From Candidatus Thalassarchaeaceae archaeon (GTDB lineage Archaea > Thermoplasmatota > Poseidoniia > Poseidoniales > Thalassarchaeaceae): a DNA stretch of 19,851 bases. A program made the position numbers and the translations under genes. The DNA is taken from positions 1 through 19,851 of the forward strand of contig JAQXFF010000217.1 of NCBI GenBank assembly GCA_029250425.1. The letters run 5' to 3'. The notes under the pieces are model-generated. The model had not been told where the DNA came from. It ran no database searches and worked only from the letters and a program-made list of their open reading frames with translations. How positions within the stretch are numbered: the stretch's first letter is position 1; the number at the start of each line of letters is the position of its first letter. This document shows, piece after piece, positions 8,688 to 16,166 of this stretch.

Positions 8688-8723
8688 CTTTAGGGCGTTC
8701 TTGCAAAATTTCCCTAAAGGGAA
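8688..8723. promoter_or_regulatory. Candidate operator: palindrome TTCCCTAAAGGGAA plus upstream inverted half-copy
   Basis: TTCCCT (8710-8715), AA, AGGGAA (8718-8723) is a perfect 6-bp inverted repeat with a 2-base centre. Sixteen bases upstream, CTTTAGGG (8688-8695) is the exact reverse complement of CCCTAAAG (8712-8719). GTTCTTG also occurs twice as a direct repeat (8697-8703 and 8725-8731). The arrangement suggests a protein-binding site between the two divergent genes. Which gene it controls, and the regulator, are unknown. Confidence 0.45.
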
Positions 8724-8770
8724 TGTTCTTGACGGAAAGGGCTGCCCCCAAATCGTCGGCTAGGGCCGTC

Positions 8771-8776
8771 AGGTGA
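8771..8776 (+). promoter_or_regulatory. Shine-Dalgarno site of the 4,6-dehydratase gene
   Basis: AGGTGA lies 4 bases before the ATG at 8781 and matches the GGAGGTGA anti-16S consensus. It supports this start as the first gene of the glycan cluster. Confidence 0.6.
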
Positions 8777-8780
8777 ACAG

Positions 8781-9776
8781 ATGCGAATCGAAGGGTCACA
8801 TGTATTGGTCACAGGTGGAACCGGTTCGATCGGTTCTGAAGTTGTACGTCAACTGATGGACCGGAAGCCGAAACATATCACGATATTTTCCCGTGATGAT
8901 TCAAAACACTTCTATTTCCAGCAAGAATTGGTTGGTCAAAATAATATCACATTCATCATTGGTGATGTGCGTGATCGTGAATCGCTTTCACGTGCGTTCC
9001 AAACCGATGTGGATATTGTTGTCCATGCAGCTGCATTGAAACATGTTCTCATTTGTGAACAGAATCCGATTGAGGCTGTGAAAACAAACATTCTCGGGAC
9101 ACAAAACGTTGTTGATCTCGCAAAGGATGCGGGCGTTCAAATGATGCTCATGGTCTCCACGGACAAGGCTGTATCTCCAACCTCAACAATGGGCGCATCG
9201 AAGTATGTCGCTGAGAAGTTGACTCTTGATGGGAACTCGACCGGTGATATGCTCTGTGCTTGTGTTCGATTTGGCAACGTGCTCGGTTCACGCGGCTCGG
9301 TCATTCCCGCCATGGTCAAGGGCATCAAAGAGCGTGGAGAGGTTTGGATTAGTGATGAGGATGTTACGCGATTTGCAATGCCTATTCCCGAAGCGGCACG
9401 ATTGGTTCTTGATGCGGTTGAAATGACCGAGGGTGGGGAAATATTTGTCCTCAAAATGAAGGGTTTTAGTTTGGGTCAATTACTCTCTGTCTTCAAGGGA
9501 ATGAATCTGCGTGAAGGTGGGTTTGAAGTTGATGTTCGTGGATTGATTCGTGCTGAAAAGTTGCATGAAGATCTCGTGACGTCTGATGAAATAGTGCGCC
9601 TGTATGAAACTGATTCGCACTATGTGGTTGCTCCGCCGGTGGGCAATTGGTCGCCTACTGCCGGAATGAAAAAGGTCGATTTATCAGAATACAATTCATC
9701 TCATGCAGAGATGTTTGATGACGCTGAACTCGTTGAACATATTCGTGAATGCATTGTAATGCTCGGATTGGAGTGA
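8781..9776 (+). CDS. UDP-sugar 4,6-dehydratase (CapE/PglF/FlaA1-like polysaccharide biosynthesis SDR)
   Basis: A 331-residue extended SDR of the Polysacc_synt_2 family. Members take UDP-GlcNAc to a 4-keto-6-deoxy intermediate, some with C5 inversion, for deoxy-amino sugars of surface glycans. Visible motifs are the NAD(P)-binding TGGTGSIGSE (residues 11-20), RDD at 38-40, GDVRD (61-65), the family hallmark AAALKHVLICEQNP (83-96), STDKA (126-130), MGASK (137-141), and RFGNVLGSRGSVIP (163-176). The usual SDR catalytic Tyr is Met137, as in CapE/PglF/WbpM-type members and unlike the Tyr of PseB. It is the short soluble form without the membrane domain of the FlaA1/PglF class. It heads the plus-strand glycan cluster, and the next gene follows after 4 bases. 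Confidence 0.88.
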   Translation: MRIEGSHVLVTGGTGSIGSEVVRQLMDRKPKHITIFSRDDSKHFYFQQELVGQNNITFIIGDVRDRESLSRAFQTDVDIVVHAAALKHVLICEQNPIEAVKTNILGTQNVVDLAKDAGVQMMLMVSTDKAVSPTSTMGASKYVAEKLTLDGNSTGDMLCACVRFGNVLGSRGSVIPAMVKGIKERGEVWISDEDVTRFAMPIPEAARLVLDAVEMTEGGEIFVLKMKGFSLGQLLSVFKGMNLREGGFEVDVRGLIRAEKLHEDLVTSDEIVRLYETDSHYVVAPPVGNWSPTAGMKKVDLSEYNSSHAEMFDDAELVEHIRECIVMLGLE

Positions 9777-9780
9777 TGGT

Positions 9781-10593
9781 ATGATTGGTGTAACCGGTGC
9801 TTCCGGTTTTATCGGTGCTCATTTGCTTGCACAGCTTGGTGATTCTGGTTTCAGTATTGATTTGAGAACATTAGGCACACCCGATGTATTGGCTGATTAC
9901 TTGCGTGAACACGGTTGTAGTACGGTTGTGCATTTGGCTGGGCCGCTACCTGGTGATCTTAATGCCGCTGGTGTGACAACTGAATTGGCACAGCGCGTTG
10001 CTGGGGCTGCTATGACACTTGATGGGTGTCACATCATTTTCTCTAGCAGTATTCGGGTGCATTCTCTGAATGAGGGTGTATTTGGTGTCGATTCAGTTGT
10101 GGTGCCGTTCGATGCCTATGGTGAAGGGAAAGCAAGTGCGGAAAATGTGTTTCTAAACTGTGCTGATGATAAACATCCGGTATCAATTCTACGTATATCT
10201 TCAGTGCAAGGTGTCGGCGTGAATGGTCGTGCGCAGGGCCTCATCGGCGTATTTGCACGACAAGCAGCAAATGGGGGGCCAGTTACTGTGATGGGTTCGG
10301 GGGAATCGATCAAAGATCTCGTGGGTGTCGAATCGGTGCTTGATGTGCTTGGGAATTGTATCTTGCACCCTCCATCCAAATCCGAAATTATTCCAGTAGG
10401 TTCAGGTCGGCCAACCACGGTAAGTGAGTTGGCTGAATCTCTTGCTCGTCTTGTCGGAGTTGGGATTATTCACATCGATGCTGATCCAAATGATCTATCT
10501 GGATACGTTGATTGTGAACCTACTAACAATGATTTGCAAAATATGATTGAAAATGTCTGGGAGGCTGTGGAATCTGAAATGGGGGTTGCGTGA
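9781..10593 (+). CDS. NAD-dependent epimerase/dehydratase (short extended SDR)
   Basis: A 270-residue protein. The N-terminus has the Rossmann motif TGASGFIGAH (residues 5-14), then HLAG (51-54) where nucleotide-sugar SDRs have their NNAG/HLAA element, FSSS (87-90), and the catalytic Tyr113-x3-Lys117 in AYGEGK. At 270 residues it is shorter than typical nucleotide-sugar epimerases (about 310-340), with a reduced C-terminal substrate domain. Coming straight after a CapE/PglF-like dehydratase, it may reduce or epimerise the 4-keto intermediate, roughly as the SDR domain of CapF does. This is inferred from order only. It starts 4 bases after the dehydratase stop, with a GGAGTGA-like site just upstream, and its stop overlaps the next start (TGATG), so translational coupling is likely. 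Confidence 0.85.
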   Translation: MIGVTGASGFIGAHLLAQLGDSGFSIDLRTLGTPDVLADYLREHGCSTVVHLAGPLPGDLNAAGVTTELAQRVAGAAMTLDGCHIIFSSSIRVHSLNEGVFGVDSVVVPFDAYGEGKASAENVFLNCADDKHPVSILRISSVQGVGVNGRAQGLIGVFARQAANGGPVTVMGSGESIKDLVGVESVLDVLGNCILHPPSKSEIIPVGSGRPTTVSELAESLARLVGVGIIHIDADPNDLSGYVDCEPTNNDLQNMIENVWEAVESEMGVA

Positions 10594-11939
10594 TGATCAA
10601 TGCACGCCCCTTGGATGATTTCCTGCACCCAGATATAGGTCATGTAATGGATACTGCAAAGTCACTGTTCGGTGGTCGAAATTGTTGGGTCATTCGTGTC
10701 CCTGCGCGGCTGTGCTTGGTGGCAGACCACACTGATTATTGGGAGGTTTTTTCACCTCAACTCGTGACGTTTGCTAGTGATTCTTGCGCCATGCAGGCAG
10801 TCATTTCCCCCCGTAATGATTCGTTGGTTCGGATGTGCAGTTATGGTTTTGAAGATTATGAATTTGACCTAAATGAAGACCGTCCCCCTTCAACCGGGCC
10901 TGGTATTCAATGGTTAGATTGGTTGGAAGTACGAGGAATGGTCTTACCGCATTGGTCGAATTATGTCCGCGGGCCTGTACGTCATGCACAAATGCATCAT
11001 AATGTTAAGAATGGTTTTGACATTCTCATCGATTCAAACATCCCTCATTCATCGGGAGCATCGTCGTCATCGGCGCTAACAATTTGTGCGGCTATTGCAG
11101 TTCGTCTGGCCAACGGACTGGCCCTAGAACAAGAGTCTCTCACCAAGGAGACGGCTGATGCTGAATGGTATGTTGGAACGCGCGGCGGTATGATGGATCA
11201 TGCAACCATGGTATTTGCTGAATCGGGGAAGATGTTGCGTTTGACATTTCGACCGTTTTCCGCTCAAACATTGGATTCAATTGATGGGTTGGATTCCTGT
11301 AAATTTGTGACAATATTCACTCATCCATCGGACAAGGGTTCTACAACGCAATTGGCATTCAATGCTCGAACTTTGGCTGCGCGTGATGTTATTCCACAAA
11401 TGCTGGAAAATTCCACAAAGGAGGTTCCCGACATTCTTTCTGTCACTGAAATTTCAGATGATGTGATGCGGAAATATCCTGCATTGTTAGCCGCTGGTGA
11501 TGGTGAATTGAGAATCCGGGATTGGTTGGACTTTGCACGAGGAGAATTTGATCGCTCCCAAGAAGTGCAATTATTGCTCCATACCAATGGCGATGTTGCT
11601 ACAATGGGTAGTTACATGAATCAAGCATGGAGGGATGCTGGTGAATCATATGGAATTCGAACACCACGGATGGATCGGATTGCTGAGGTGTGCCGTCAGT
11701 GTAGTGGTGTGTTGGGCCTGAAGGTTATGGGCGCTGGTTTTGGAGGAAATTTACTAGCGCTTGTTCGTGATGAATCGCTCGGGGATTTACGAGCACTACT
11801 TGAGGAGAATTCTACCTTATTTACCCGGCCTGTCGATGAAGCGATGTTGGTTCATCAACCTGGACAGGGCGTCTCCATACTCGCCGAATCAGAAGGTGAT
11901 ATGAATTGGGCACCGCTGTGGGCAAATGAGGGGGAATAG
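10590..11939 (+). CDS. GHMP-family sugar kinase, galactokinase-like
   Basis: A 449-residue kinase, longer than usual galactokinases (about 350-400). Motif 1 is RVPARLCLVADHTDY (residues 36-50), matching the galactokinase signature PGRVNLIGEHTDY but with Ala-Asp for Gly-Glu. Motif 2, the ATP loop, is IPHSSGASSSSA (151-162). The segment GTRGGMMDHAT (196-206) corresponds to the galactokinase G..GGMDQ region with catalytic Asp203. Motif 3 is MGAGFGGNLLALV (380-392). It should phosphorylate a free sugar, probably at the anomeric position, using ATP in the cytosol. The altered signature and glycan-cluster context suggest a sugar other than galactose, which is inferred. The start is GTG 10590 or, more likely, ATG 10593, which overlaps the previous stop. 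Confidence 0.85.
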   Translation: MMINARPLDDFLHPDIGHVMDTAKSLFGGRNCWVIRVPARLCLVADHTDYWEVFSPQLVTFASDSCAMQAVISPRNDSLVRMCSYGFEDYEFDLNEDRPPSTGPGIQWLDWLEVRGMVLPHWSNYVRGPVRHAQMHHNVKNGFDILIDSNIPHSSGASSSSALTICAAIAVRLANGLALEQESLTKETADAEWYVGTRGGMMDHATMVFAESGKMLRLTFRPFSAQTLDSIDGLDSCKFVTIFTHPSDKGSTTQLAFNARTLAARDVIPQMLENSTKEVPDILSVTEISDDVMRKYPALLAAGDGELRIRDWLDFARGEFDRSQEVQLLLHTNGDVATMGSYMNQAWRDAGESYGIRTPRMDRIAEVCRQCSGVLGLKVMGAGFGGNLLALVRDESLGDLRALLEENSTLFTRPVDEAMLVHQPGQGVSILAESEGDMNWAPLWANEGE

Positions 11940-11941
11940 AG

Positions 11942-13171
11942 TTGGGTCACACGATTCTCTACCTTACCGATCATTGGCCATACCCCCCTGGTGAATCATT
12001 TGTATCCAATGAGATTCGTGGCCTTGCGCCTCATTTCAATAAAATTCTACTATTGCCTACAACCATGGATCCCTTGAGTGAGGTGACGCGAGAAGTTCCT
12101 GAAAATTGTGAGGTTCTCACCGATGTCCATGCGGCGATTCTGAACCAATGGAATCGGCGGAGTTTCGTCGGTCGTTTGAAAGCGGGCATGAAGATGAAGG
12201 GTGTGGTCGGAGAGAGTTTTTCCTCACGGCCATTTGCACCGAGAGAAGTGATTGGGGAGGCTGCTCAGATTCGCATCGCTTGCGACTCAATTGAGGCGGT
12301 GATGGGGGCGCGGTTTTCAGAAATTGAGGGTGTAGTGTCATTTTGGTTGAATCGGGGCGCTTGTATTGCCGCTGAACTTTCACGAAGACATAAGCGAATT
12401 GTTGCAATTTCTCGTGGACATGGGGGTGACATCTATGCTCATCGGAGAAATCGGAAACATTTGCCCATGCAGCGAACTGCACTGAAAGAACTCAAGGCCA
12501 TCTTACCTGACTCTGAGGCAGGTGTGAAACATATCCAGAGGAAATATCCAGGAGTTGCGGATAAAGTCCAGGTTGGTCGTCTTGGAGTCAGTGAGCATGA
12601 GCCTGCAGCGGCATCAGATGATGGGCGGCTGCACATTATTTCAGTCGCATCTCTCTTACCGGTGAAAAGAATTCACCTGATTGCGGCGGCGTTACAACAT
12701 ACGGAGCGGTCAATTAAATGGACGCATATTGGGGGAGGGGATACTCTCGGTTTGGTCACAGCTGAGCTTGGTCGTGTTGGCGACAATGTTGAGGTTGATC
12801 TGAAAGGGCAAGTTGCTCACGAAGATGTTCTGAAATGGTTTGGTGAAAATCCGGCGGATGTCTTCATCAATGTCAGTAGTAGCGAAGGTTTGCCTGTATC
12901 TATTATGGAGGCGTTCTCATATGGTGTCCCTGCAATCGTAACTGCGGTTGGTGGAAATGCAGAAATCGTTCAAGATGAGGGGTTAGGGTGTTTGCTTGAA
13001 CCCGATTTCAAGCCGGAAAAGTTAGGCTCCATTCTAGAAGATTGGGATATTGGTAATATGCAACGGCGAGAACTGGCGTTGGCTAAACAACGTGAAGAAT
13101 ATTCAGATTCTGTCGCAGGTGAATTTCTTGCAAAGATGACTGTGGAATGGATTCTTAGTCGTCCAATTTGA
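11942..13171 (+). CDS. Glycosyltransferase family 4 (group 1)
   Basis: A 409-residue GT-B fold glycosyltransferase. The N-terminal half shows the acceptor-side TDHWPYPPGESFVSNEI start (residues 9-25) and SRGHGGDIY (157-165). The C-terminal half has the strand SVASLLPVKRIHLIAAAL (234-251), with the K-R pair that binds the donor phosphate in the GT4 family, and the E-x7-E motif SSSEGLPVSIMEA (Glu315, Glu323), followed by GVPAIVTAVGGNAEIV. Such enzymes move a nucleotide-activated sugar onto a lipid or glycan acceptor at the cytoplasmic membrane face. The start is TTG at 11942, only 2 bases after the kinase stop and preceded by a G-rich stretch. No earlier ATG fits. Its 3' end overlaps a convergent gene by 17 bases. 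Confidence 0.9.
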   Translation: MGHTILYLTDHWPYPPGESFVSNEIRGLAPHFNKILLLPTTMDPLSEVTREVPENCEVLTDVHAAILNQWNRRSFVGRLKAGMKMKGVVGESFSSRPFAPREVIGEAAQIRIACDSIEAVMGARFSEIEGVVSFWLNRGACIAAELSRRHKRIVAISRGHGGDIYAHRRNRKHLPMQRTALKELKAILPDSEAGVKHIQRKYPGVADKVQVGRLGVSEHEPAAASDDGRLHIISVASLLPVKRIHLIAAALQHTERSIKWTHIGGGDTLGLVTAELGRVGDNVEVDLKGQVAHEDVLKWFGENPADVFINVSSSEGLPVSIMEAFSYGVPAIVTAVGGNAEIVQDEGLGCLLEPDFKPEKLGSILEDWDIGNMQRRELALAKQREEYSDSVAGEFLAKMTVEWILSRPI

Positions 13172-13697
13172 CGTTGCGGGCCTTCGTTACTGCATCATCA
13201 GGTAAGAAAAATAGGTCTGGAACTTTCTCTTCAAATTCGGAATCCCAAAAGTGTTGGCTGCGGGCCCAAATTTCTTGGGAACTGCACCACTCTAGCCATT
13301 GATCTATCCAATCGCAGGTGGCGATGACTTTCTCATCCCCCTCTGCCCTGTCTCGAAGTAAACGATTCATCATTCCAATCATCACGACATTTGCAGGAAT
13401 GAGGGCGTAGGTACCGAATGGGTTGCGCTCTGTATCTACTGTTCGCTGTTCTTTCCACAATGCGAATATCATATCGTAAATATAACCGATTGCGAGAACA
13501 AATACCAGGACACCTGTGGCAATTGATGCAAGGCCCCAATAGGTCATTGCAACGCCAAGAGTTTCCTTGTCTGCTTCAAATCTCCAAGAAACATAGGGCC
13601 AAATCAGCAATGTAAGTGTAGTACACCAAAACGCCATCGAAATGAGTGTTTGTGATTGTTGCAGTCGCCAATATTGGCGCATGACCCACTTCTTCAT
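13155..13697 (-). CDS. Small membrane protein of unknown function (two predicted helices)
   Basis: Not recognised. The ATG at 13697 gives 180 residues, and an in-frame TTG at 13712 would add 5. From the ATG, hydrophobic segments at about 17-38 (QTLISMAFWCTTLTLLIWPY) and 50-77 (LGVAMTYWGLASIATGVLVF and on) look like two membrane helices. A weaker hydrophobic stretch lies at about 97-112. The last 60 residues are soluble, acidic and rich in Trp, with several near-regular W residues (IDQWLEWCSSQEIWARSQHFW). It is the only minus-strand gene inside the glycan cluster, overlapping the end of the glycosyltransferase by 17 bases and facing away from the Gfo/Idh/MocA gene. A role linked to the cluster is possible but unsupported. 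Confidence 0.7.
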   Translation of the reverse strand: MKKWVMRQYWRLQQSQTLISMAFWCTTLTLLIWPYVSWRFEADKETLGVAMTYWGLASIATGVLVFVLAIGYIYDMIFALWKEQRTVDTERNPFGTYALIPANVVMIGMMNRLLRDRAEGDEKVIATCDWIDQWLEWCSSQEIWARSQHFWDSEFEEKVPDLFFLPDDAVTKARNVKLDD

Positions 13698-13794
13698 TGA
13701 GTGTTCCTTCAACGCACTGCCTTTGAGAATTGCGCATCTGCGTCACGCTGGGTGTCGTTTTTGCTCTAAGCCTCAAACGTGGGTGTGAAAGATA

Positions 13795-15081
13795 ATGTGT
13801 GAGGCCATGGGTGGGTTTGCTGTGATTACCGCTGTATTGGTTGGTCTTGGGCACCGTAGTGTTGGATATGCGGCCTATGCAGATTCACATCCAGATGAAT
13901 TGCAGATTGTAGGTCTGGCTGAGCCAGATGATGTTCGCCGTAGTCGTTACGCTGAACGATTTGGTGTGGCGGCGGAAAATTGCTTTAGAAATGCAAAGGA
14001 GTTGGCCGCGGCTGAACGATTTGCTGATGTCGCCATCAATGGCACGATGGATGAAATTCACGTCCAAACTACAATCCCTCTACTCGAAGCGGGTTACGAT
14101 GTGTTGTTAGAGAAGCCAATTGCGCCCAATCAAGAACAATTGGATATGCTCAGCCATGCCGTCGAACGAACTGGGCAAAAAGTTGTGATTTGTCATGTCC
14201 TTCGTTATGCGCCGTTCTATTCTGCAATCAAACAACGTATTGCGAATGGTGAAATCGGTGATATTATGCATATTCACACCACTGAGAATGTGTCATACCA
14301 CCATATGGCTGTGGCTTTTATTCGTGGAAAGTGGAATCGTGAAGAAATCAACCCGATGTTGTTGGCAAAATGTTGCCATGATCTTGACCTTATTTGTTGG
14401 ATGAAATCTGGAATAGTGCCCAGGAAAGTGGCGTCATTTGGAGGTCGGCATTTCTTCACACGGGAGAATGCACCAGCGGGTTCCGCATTGCGTTGTGTGG
14501 ATTGTTCAATTGAACGCGATTGTGAATATTCAGCGATTCGGCACCATGTTGACAATAAAATGTGGCCATTTTATGCATTGGCTGGTGAAGTGAATTATGA
14601 GCGAGGTGATGTAACTGATGAAGTCACGATGCGGGCGCATGTGGCTCATTCAGAATATGGGCGCTGTGTCTGGCACTGTGACAATGATGTGGTCGATCGG
14701 CAATCTGTCATTATTGAATTTGAAGATGGGTGTGTTGCGACACACGATATGGTGACCAATTCTGCTAAAGGTACCCGAAGAATTCAGATTACTGGAACAA
14801 AGGGGGATATCTTTGGAGATATGGTTGATGGGATATTTACAATCTCTAAACCCGGGGCTGTGGCTGGTTCTGAAACCGTTGTGGAGGAGGTTCGACTCAA
14901 TGTGCAAGAGGATCTTCACGGTGGTGGGGATTTGAGATTGGTTGAGGATTTCTTGAGTGTTGTAAAGGGAGATGGTGGATCAATTTCAACAACTGTTCTT
15001 TCTGATTCAATCAACGGTCACTTGATTGCATATGCGGCTGATGTTGCAATGCGTGAAGAGCGTGTTGTGACGATTGATTGA
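13795..15081 (+). CDS. Gfo/Idh/MocA family sugar oxidoreductase
   Basis: A 428-residue NAD(P)-dependent oxidoreductase. The N-terminal Rossmann domain has VLVGLGHRSVGY (residues 14-25), the ING element (81-83), and the family's EKPIA (106-110) with Lys107. The C-terminal domain carries NPMLLAKCCHDLDLICW (186-202), the family's catalytic His/Asp segment (His195, Asp199 region). A C-x2-C-x5-C group (Cys234, Cys237, Cys243) in CVDCSIERDCEYSA sits in an insertion also found in other members, where its role is unclear. Family members oxidise or reduce sugars, inositols or nucleotide sugars. The start is ATG 13795, with a second in-frame ATG at 13807. The context suggests a 3-keto or 4-keto step in making the glycan sugar, or sugar breakdown, and neither is proven. 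Confidence 0.9.
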   Translation: MCEAMGGFAVITAVLVGLGHRSVGYAAYADSHPDELQIVGLAEPDDVRRSRYAERFGVAAENCFRNAKELAAAERFADVAINGTMDEIHVQTTIPLLEAGYDVLLEKPIAPNQEQLDMLSHAVERTGQKVVICHVLRYAPFYSAIKQRIANGEIGDIMHIHTTENVSYHHMAVAFIRGKWNREEINPMLLAKCCHDLDLICWMKSGIVPRKVASFGGRHFFTRENAPAGSALRCVDCSIERDCEYSAIRHHVDNKMWPFYALAGEVNYERGDVTDEVTMRAHVAHSEYGRCVWHCDNDVVDRQSVIIEFEDGCVATHDMVTNSAKGTRRIQITGTKGDIFGDMVDGIFTISKPGAVAGSETVVEEVRLNVQEDLHGGGDLRLVEDFLSVVKGDGGSISTTVLSDSINGHLIAYAADVAMREERVVTID

Positions 15082-15094
15082 TGTAAAATAGAAT

Positions 15095-15100
15095 GGAGGT
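15095..15100 (+). promoter_or_regulatory. Strong Shine-Dalgarno site of the second SDR gene
   Basis: GGAGGT, 6 bases before the ATG at 15107, is one of the best Shine-Dalgarno sites in the window and fixes that start. It lies in the 25-base gap after the Gfo/Idh/MocA gene, which suggests one transcript. Confidence 0.7.
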
Positions 15101-15106
15101 AGGTGT

Positions 15107-16120
15107 ATGGTTGGTACTGTACTGGTGACGGGTGCGGCTGGATTCATTGGTTCGCATGTTGTACGAGAATTGTTGTCAGAGGGGCACTCCGTGCGGGCAA
15201 CCGTTAGAGATCCAATCAATGCAGAGTTTCTGAGAGATTTGCCCGGGGCCGAAAAACTTGAAATTATCCAAATGGATTTGTTGAAGCGGGCGACTGTTGA
15301 TGCTGCTGTCAATGGGTGTGTGGATGTGATCCACTGCGCGGCTGCACTGTATGTCGGTGTCAAAGATGCGCAGAAGGATGTTGTTGACCCGTCCATTCAA
15401 GGAACTCAAAACCTACTGGATGCGATTGATGCAATGGGTGGTATATCTCGGCTAATTCACACGTCATCGGTGGCAGCGGTTCGTCGGAATGGTTCTAGGA
15501 ATGGTCAAACATTCTCAAATGCTGATTGGTGTGAAAATGCGACTGTTGAATCCAACGCCTATGGGATGGCCAAGGCGGGAGCTGAACGTTTAGCGAGGGA
15601 TTGGGTTACTTCCAAATCTGAATCTGAACGTCCGCGATATGTGTCGATAAATCCATCTGTGGTCTTTGGACCTGTGATGTCGGAACGACATCTGAAGGGT
15701 TCGATGACAATTGTTGATCATTTGTTGAAGAGGAAGCCGAATGTTCTATTGAAAATGCACGTGAATATTGTAGATGTTCGAGATGTTGCAACAGCGCATG
15801 TTCGCGCACTTACACAAGGAGAGGATGGTGGTCGATACATTGTGTACAATGATTCGTTGTGGATGCCGGAAATGGCTACACTACTTCGTAGCGAAATTTC
15901 TGATCGTAAGTGGCCTAAATTTGTCCTACCAAAATCGCTCAGTTATGCCCTTTCCATATTCCACCCGCAACTTACAATGAAATGGGTAAAACACAATATT
16001 GGAACGACTTGTGACTATGACTCGAATCCTGCAAAACAGGACTTGGGGATGGAATGGTTGCCTGTTCAAAGTTCAGTCGTGGATGGTGCTAATTCTGCAA
16101 TCAAAGCAGGGTGGCGCTGA
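15107..16120 (+). CDS. NAD-dependent epimerase/dehydratase (dihydroflavonol-reductase/3-beta-HSD-like extended SDR)
   Basis: A 337-residue extended SDR. The Rossmann motif TGAAGFIGSH (residues 8-17) is followed by VRATVRDP (29-36), which has an Arg typical of NADP-preferring dihydroflavonol-reductase and 3-beta-hydroxysteroid-dehydrogenase-like members. HCAAALY (76-82), HTSSVAAV (118-125) and the catalytic pair Tyr152-x3-Lys156 (AYGMAK) follow. The NPSVVFGPV segment (182-190 region) is the family's substrate-domain entry. These enzymes reduce or epimerise carbonyl groups on sugars, sterol-like or other small molecules. Here the sugar cluster argues for a nucleotide-sugar substrate, but the dihydroflavonol-reductase-like pattern leaves a lipid or ketone substrate open. 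It lies 25 bases after the Gfo/Idh/MocA gene and has a strong ribosome-binding site. Confidence 0.88.
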   Translation: MVGTVLVTGAAGFIGSHVVRELLSEGHSVRATVRDPINAEFLRDLPGAEKLEIIQMDLLKRATVDAAVNGCVDVIHCAAALYVGVKDAQKDVVDPSIQGTQNLLDAIDAMGGISRLIHTSSVAAVRRNGSRNGQTFSNADWCENATVESNAYGMAKAGAERLARDWVTSKSESERPRYVSINPSVVFGPVMSERHLKGSMTIVDHLLKRKPNVLLKMHVNIVDVRDVATAHVRALTQGEDGGRYIVYNDSLWMPEMATLLRSEISDRKWPKFVLPKSLSYALSIFHPQLTMKWVKHNIGTTCDYDSNPAKQDLGMEWLPVQSSVVDGANSAIKAGWR

Positions 16121-16166
16121 ATTGTTGGATGCGAAGGATTGAGGAATGGGTGGGTAACCCGGGTGT

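Larger units (their letters stand above)
8652..8780. promoter_or_regulatory. Divergent intergenic region (promoters of the hydrolase and glycan cluster)
   Basis: This 129-base stretch is the longest gene-free part of the window and must hold the promoters of the minus-strand lipoprotein and the plus-strand glycan cluster. It contains a 14-bp palindrome and an additional inverted copy of its core (separate entry). No convincing TATA/BRE pair could be picked by eye on either strand. Confidence 0.6.

Noticed and set aside
12117..12482. A 121-codon minus-strand frame
   Set aside because: It is antisense to the GT4 glycosyltransferase N-terminal half, His/Pro/Ser-rich and without motifs.
16149..16165. 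GGGTAACCC-type mini-palindrome before pyrF
   Set aside because: The arms are only 4 bases with a 1-base centre and can arise by chance in a G-rich leader.
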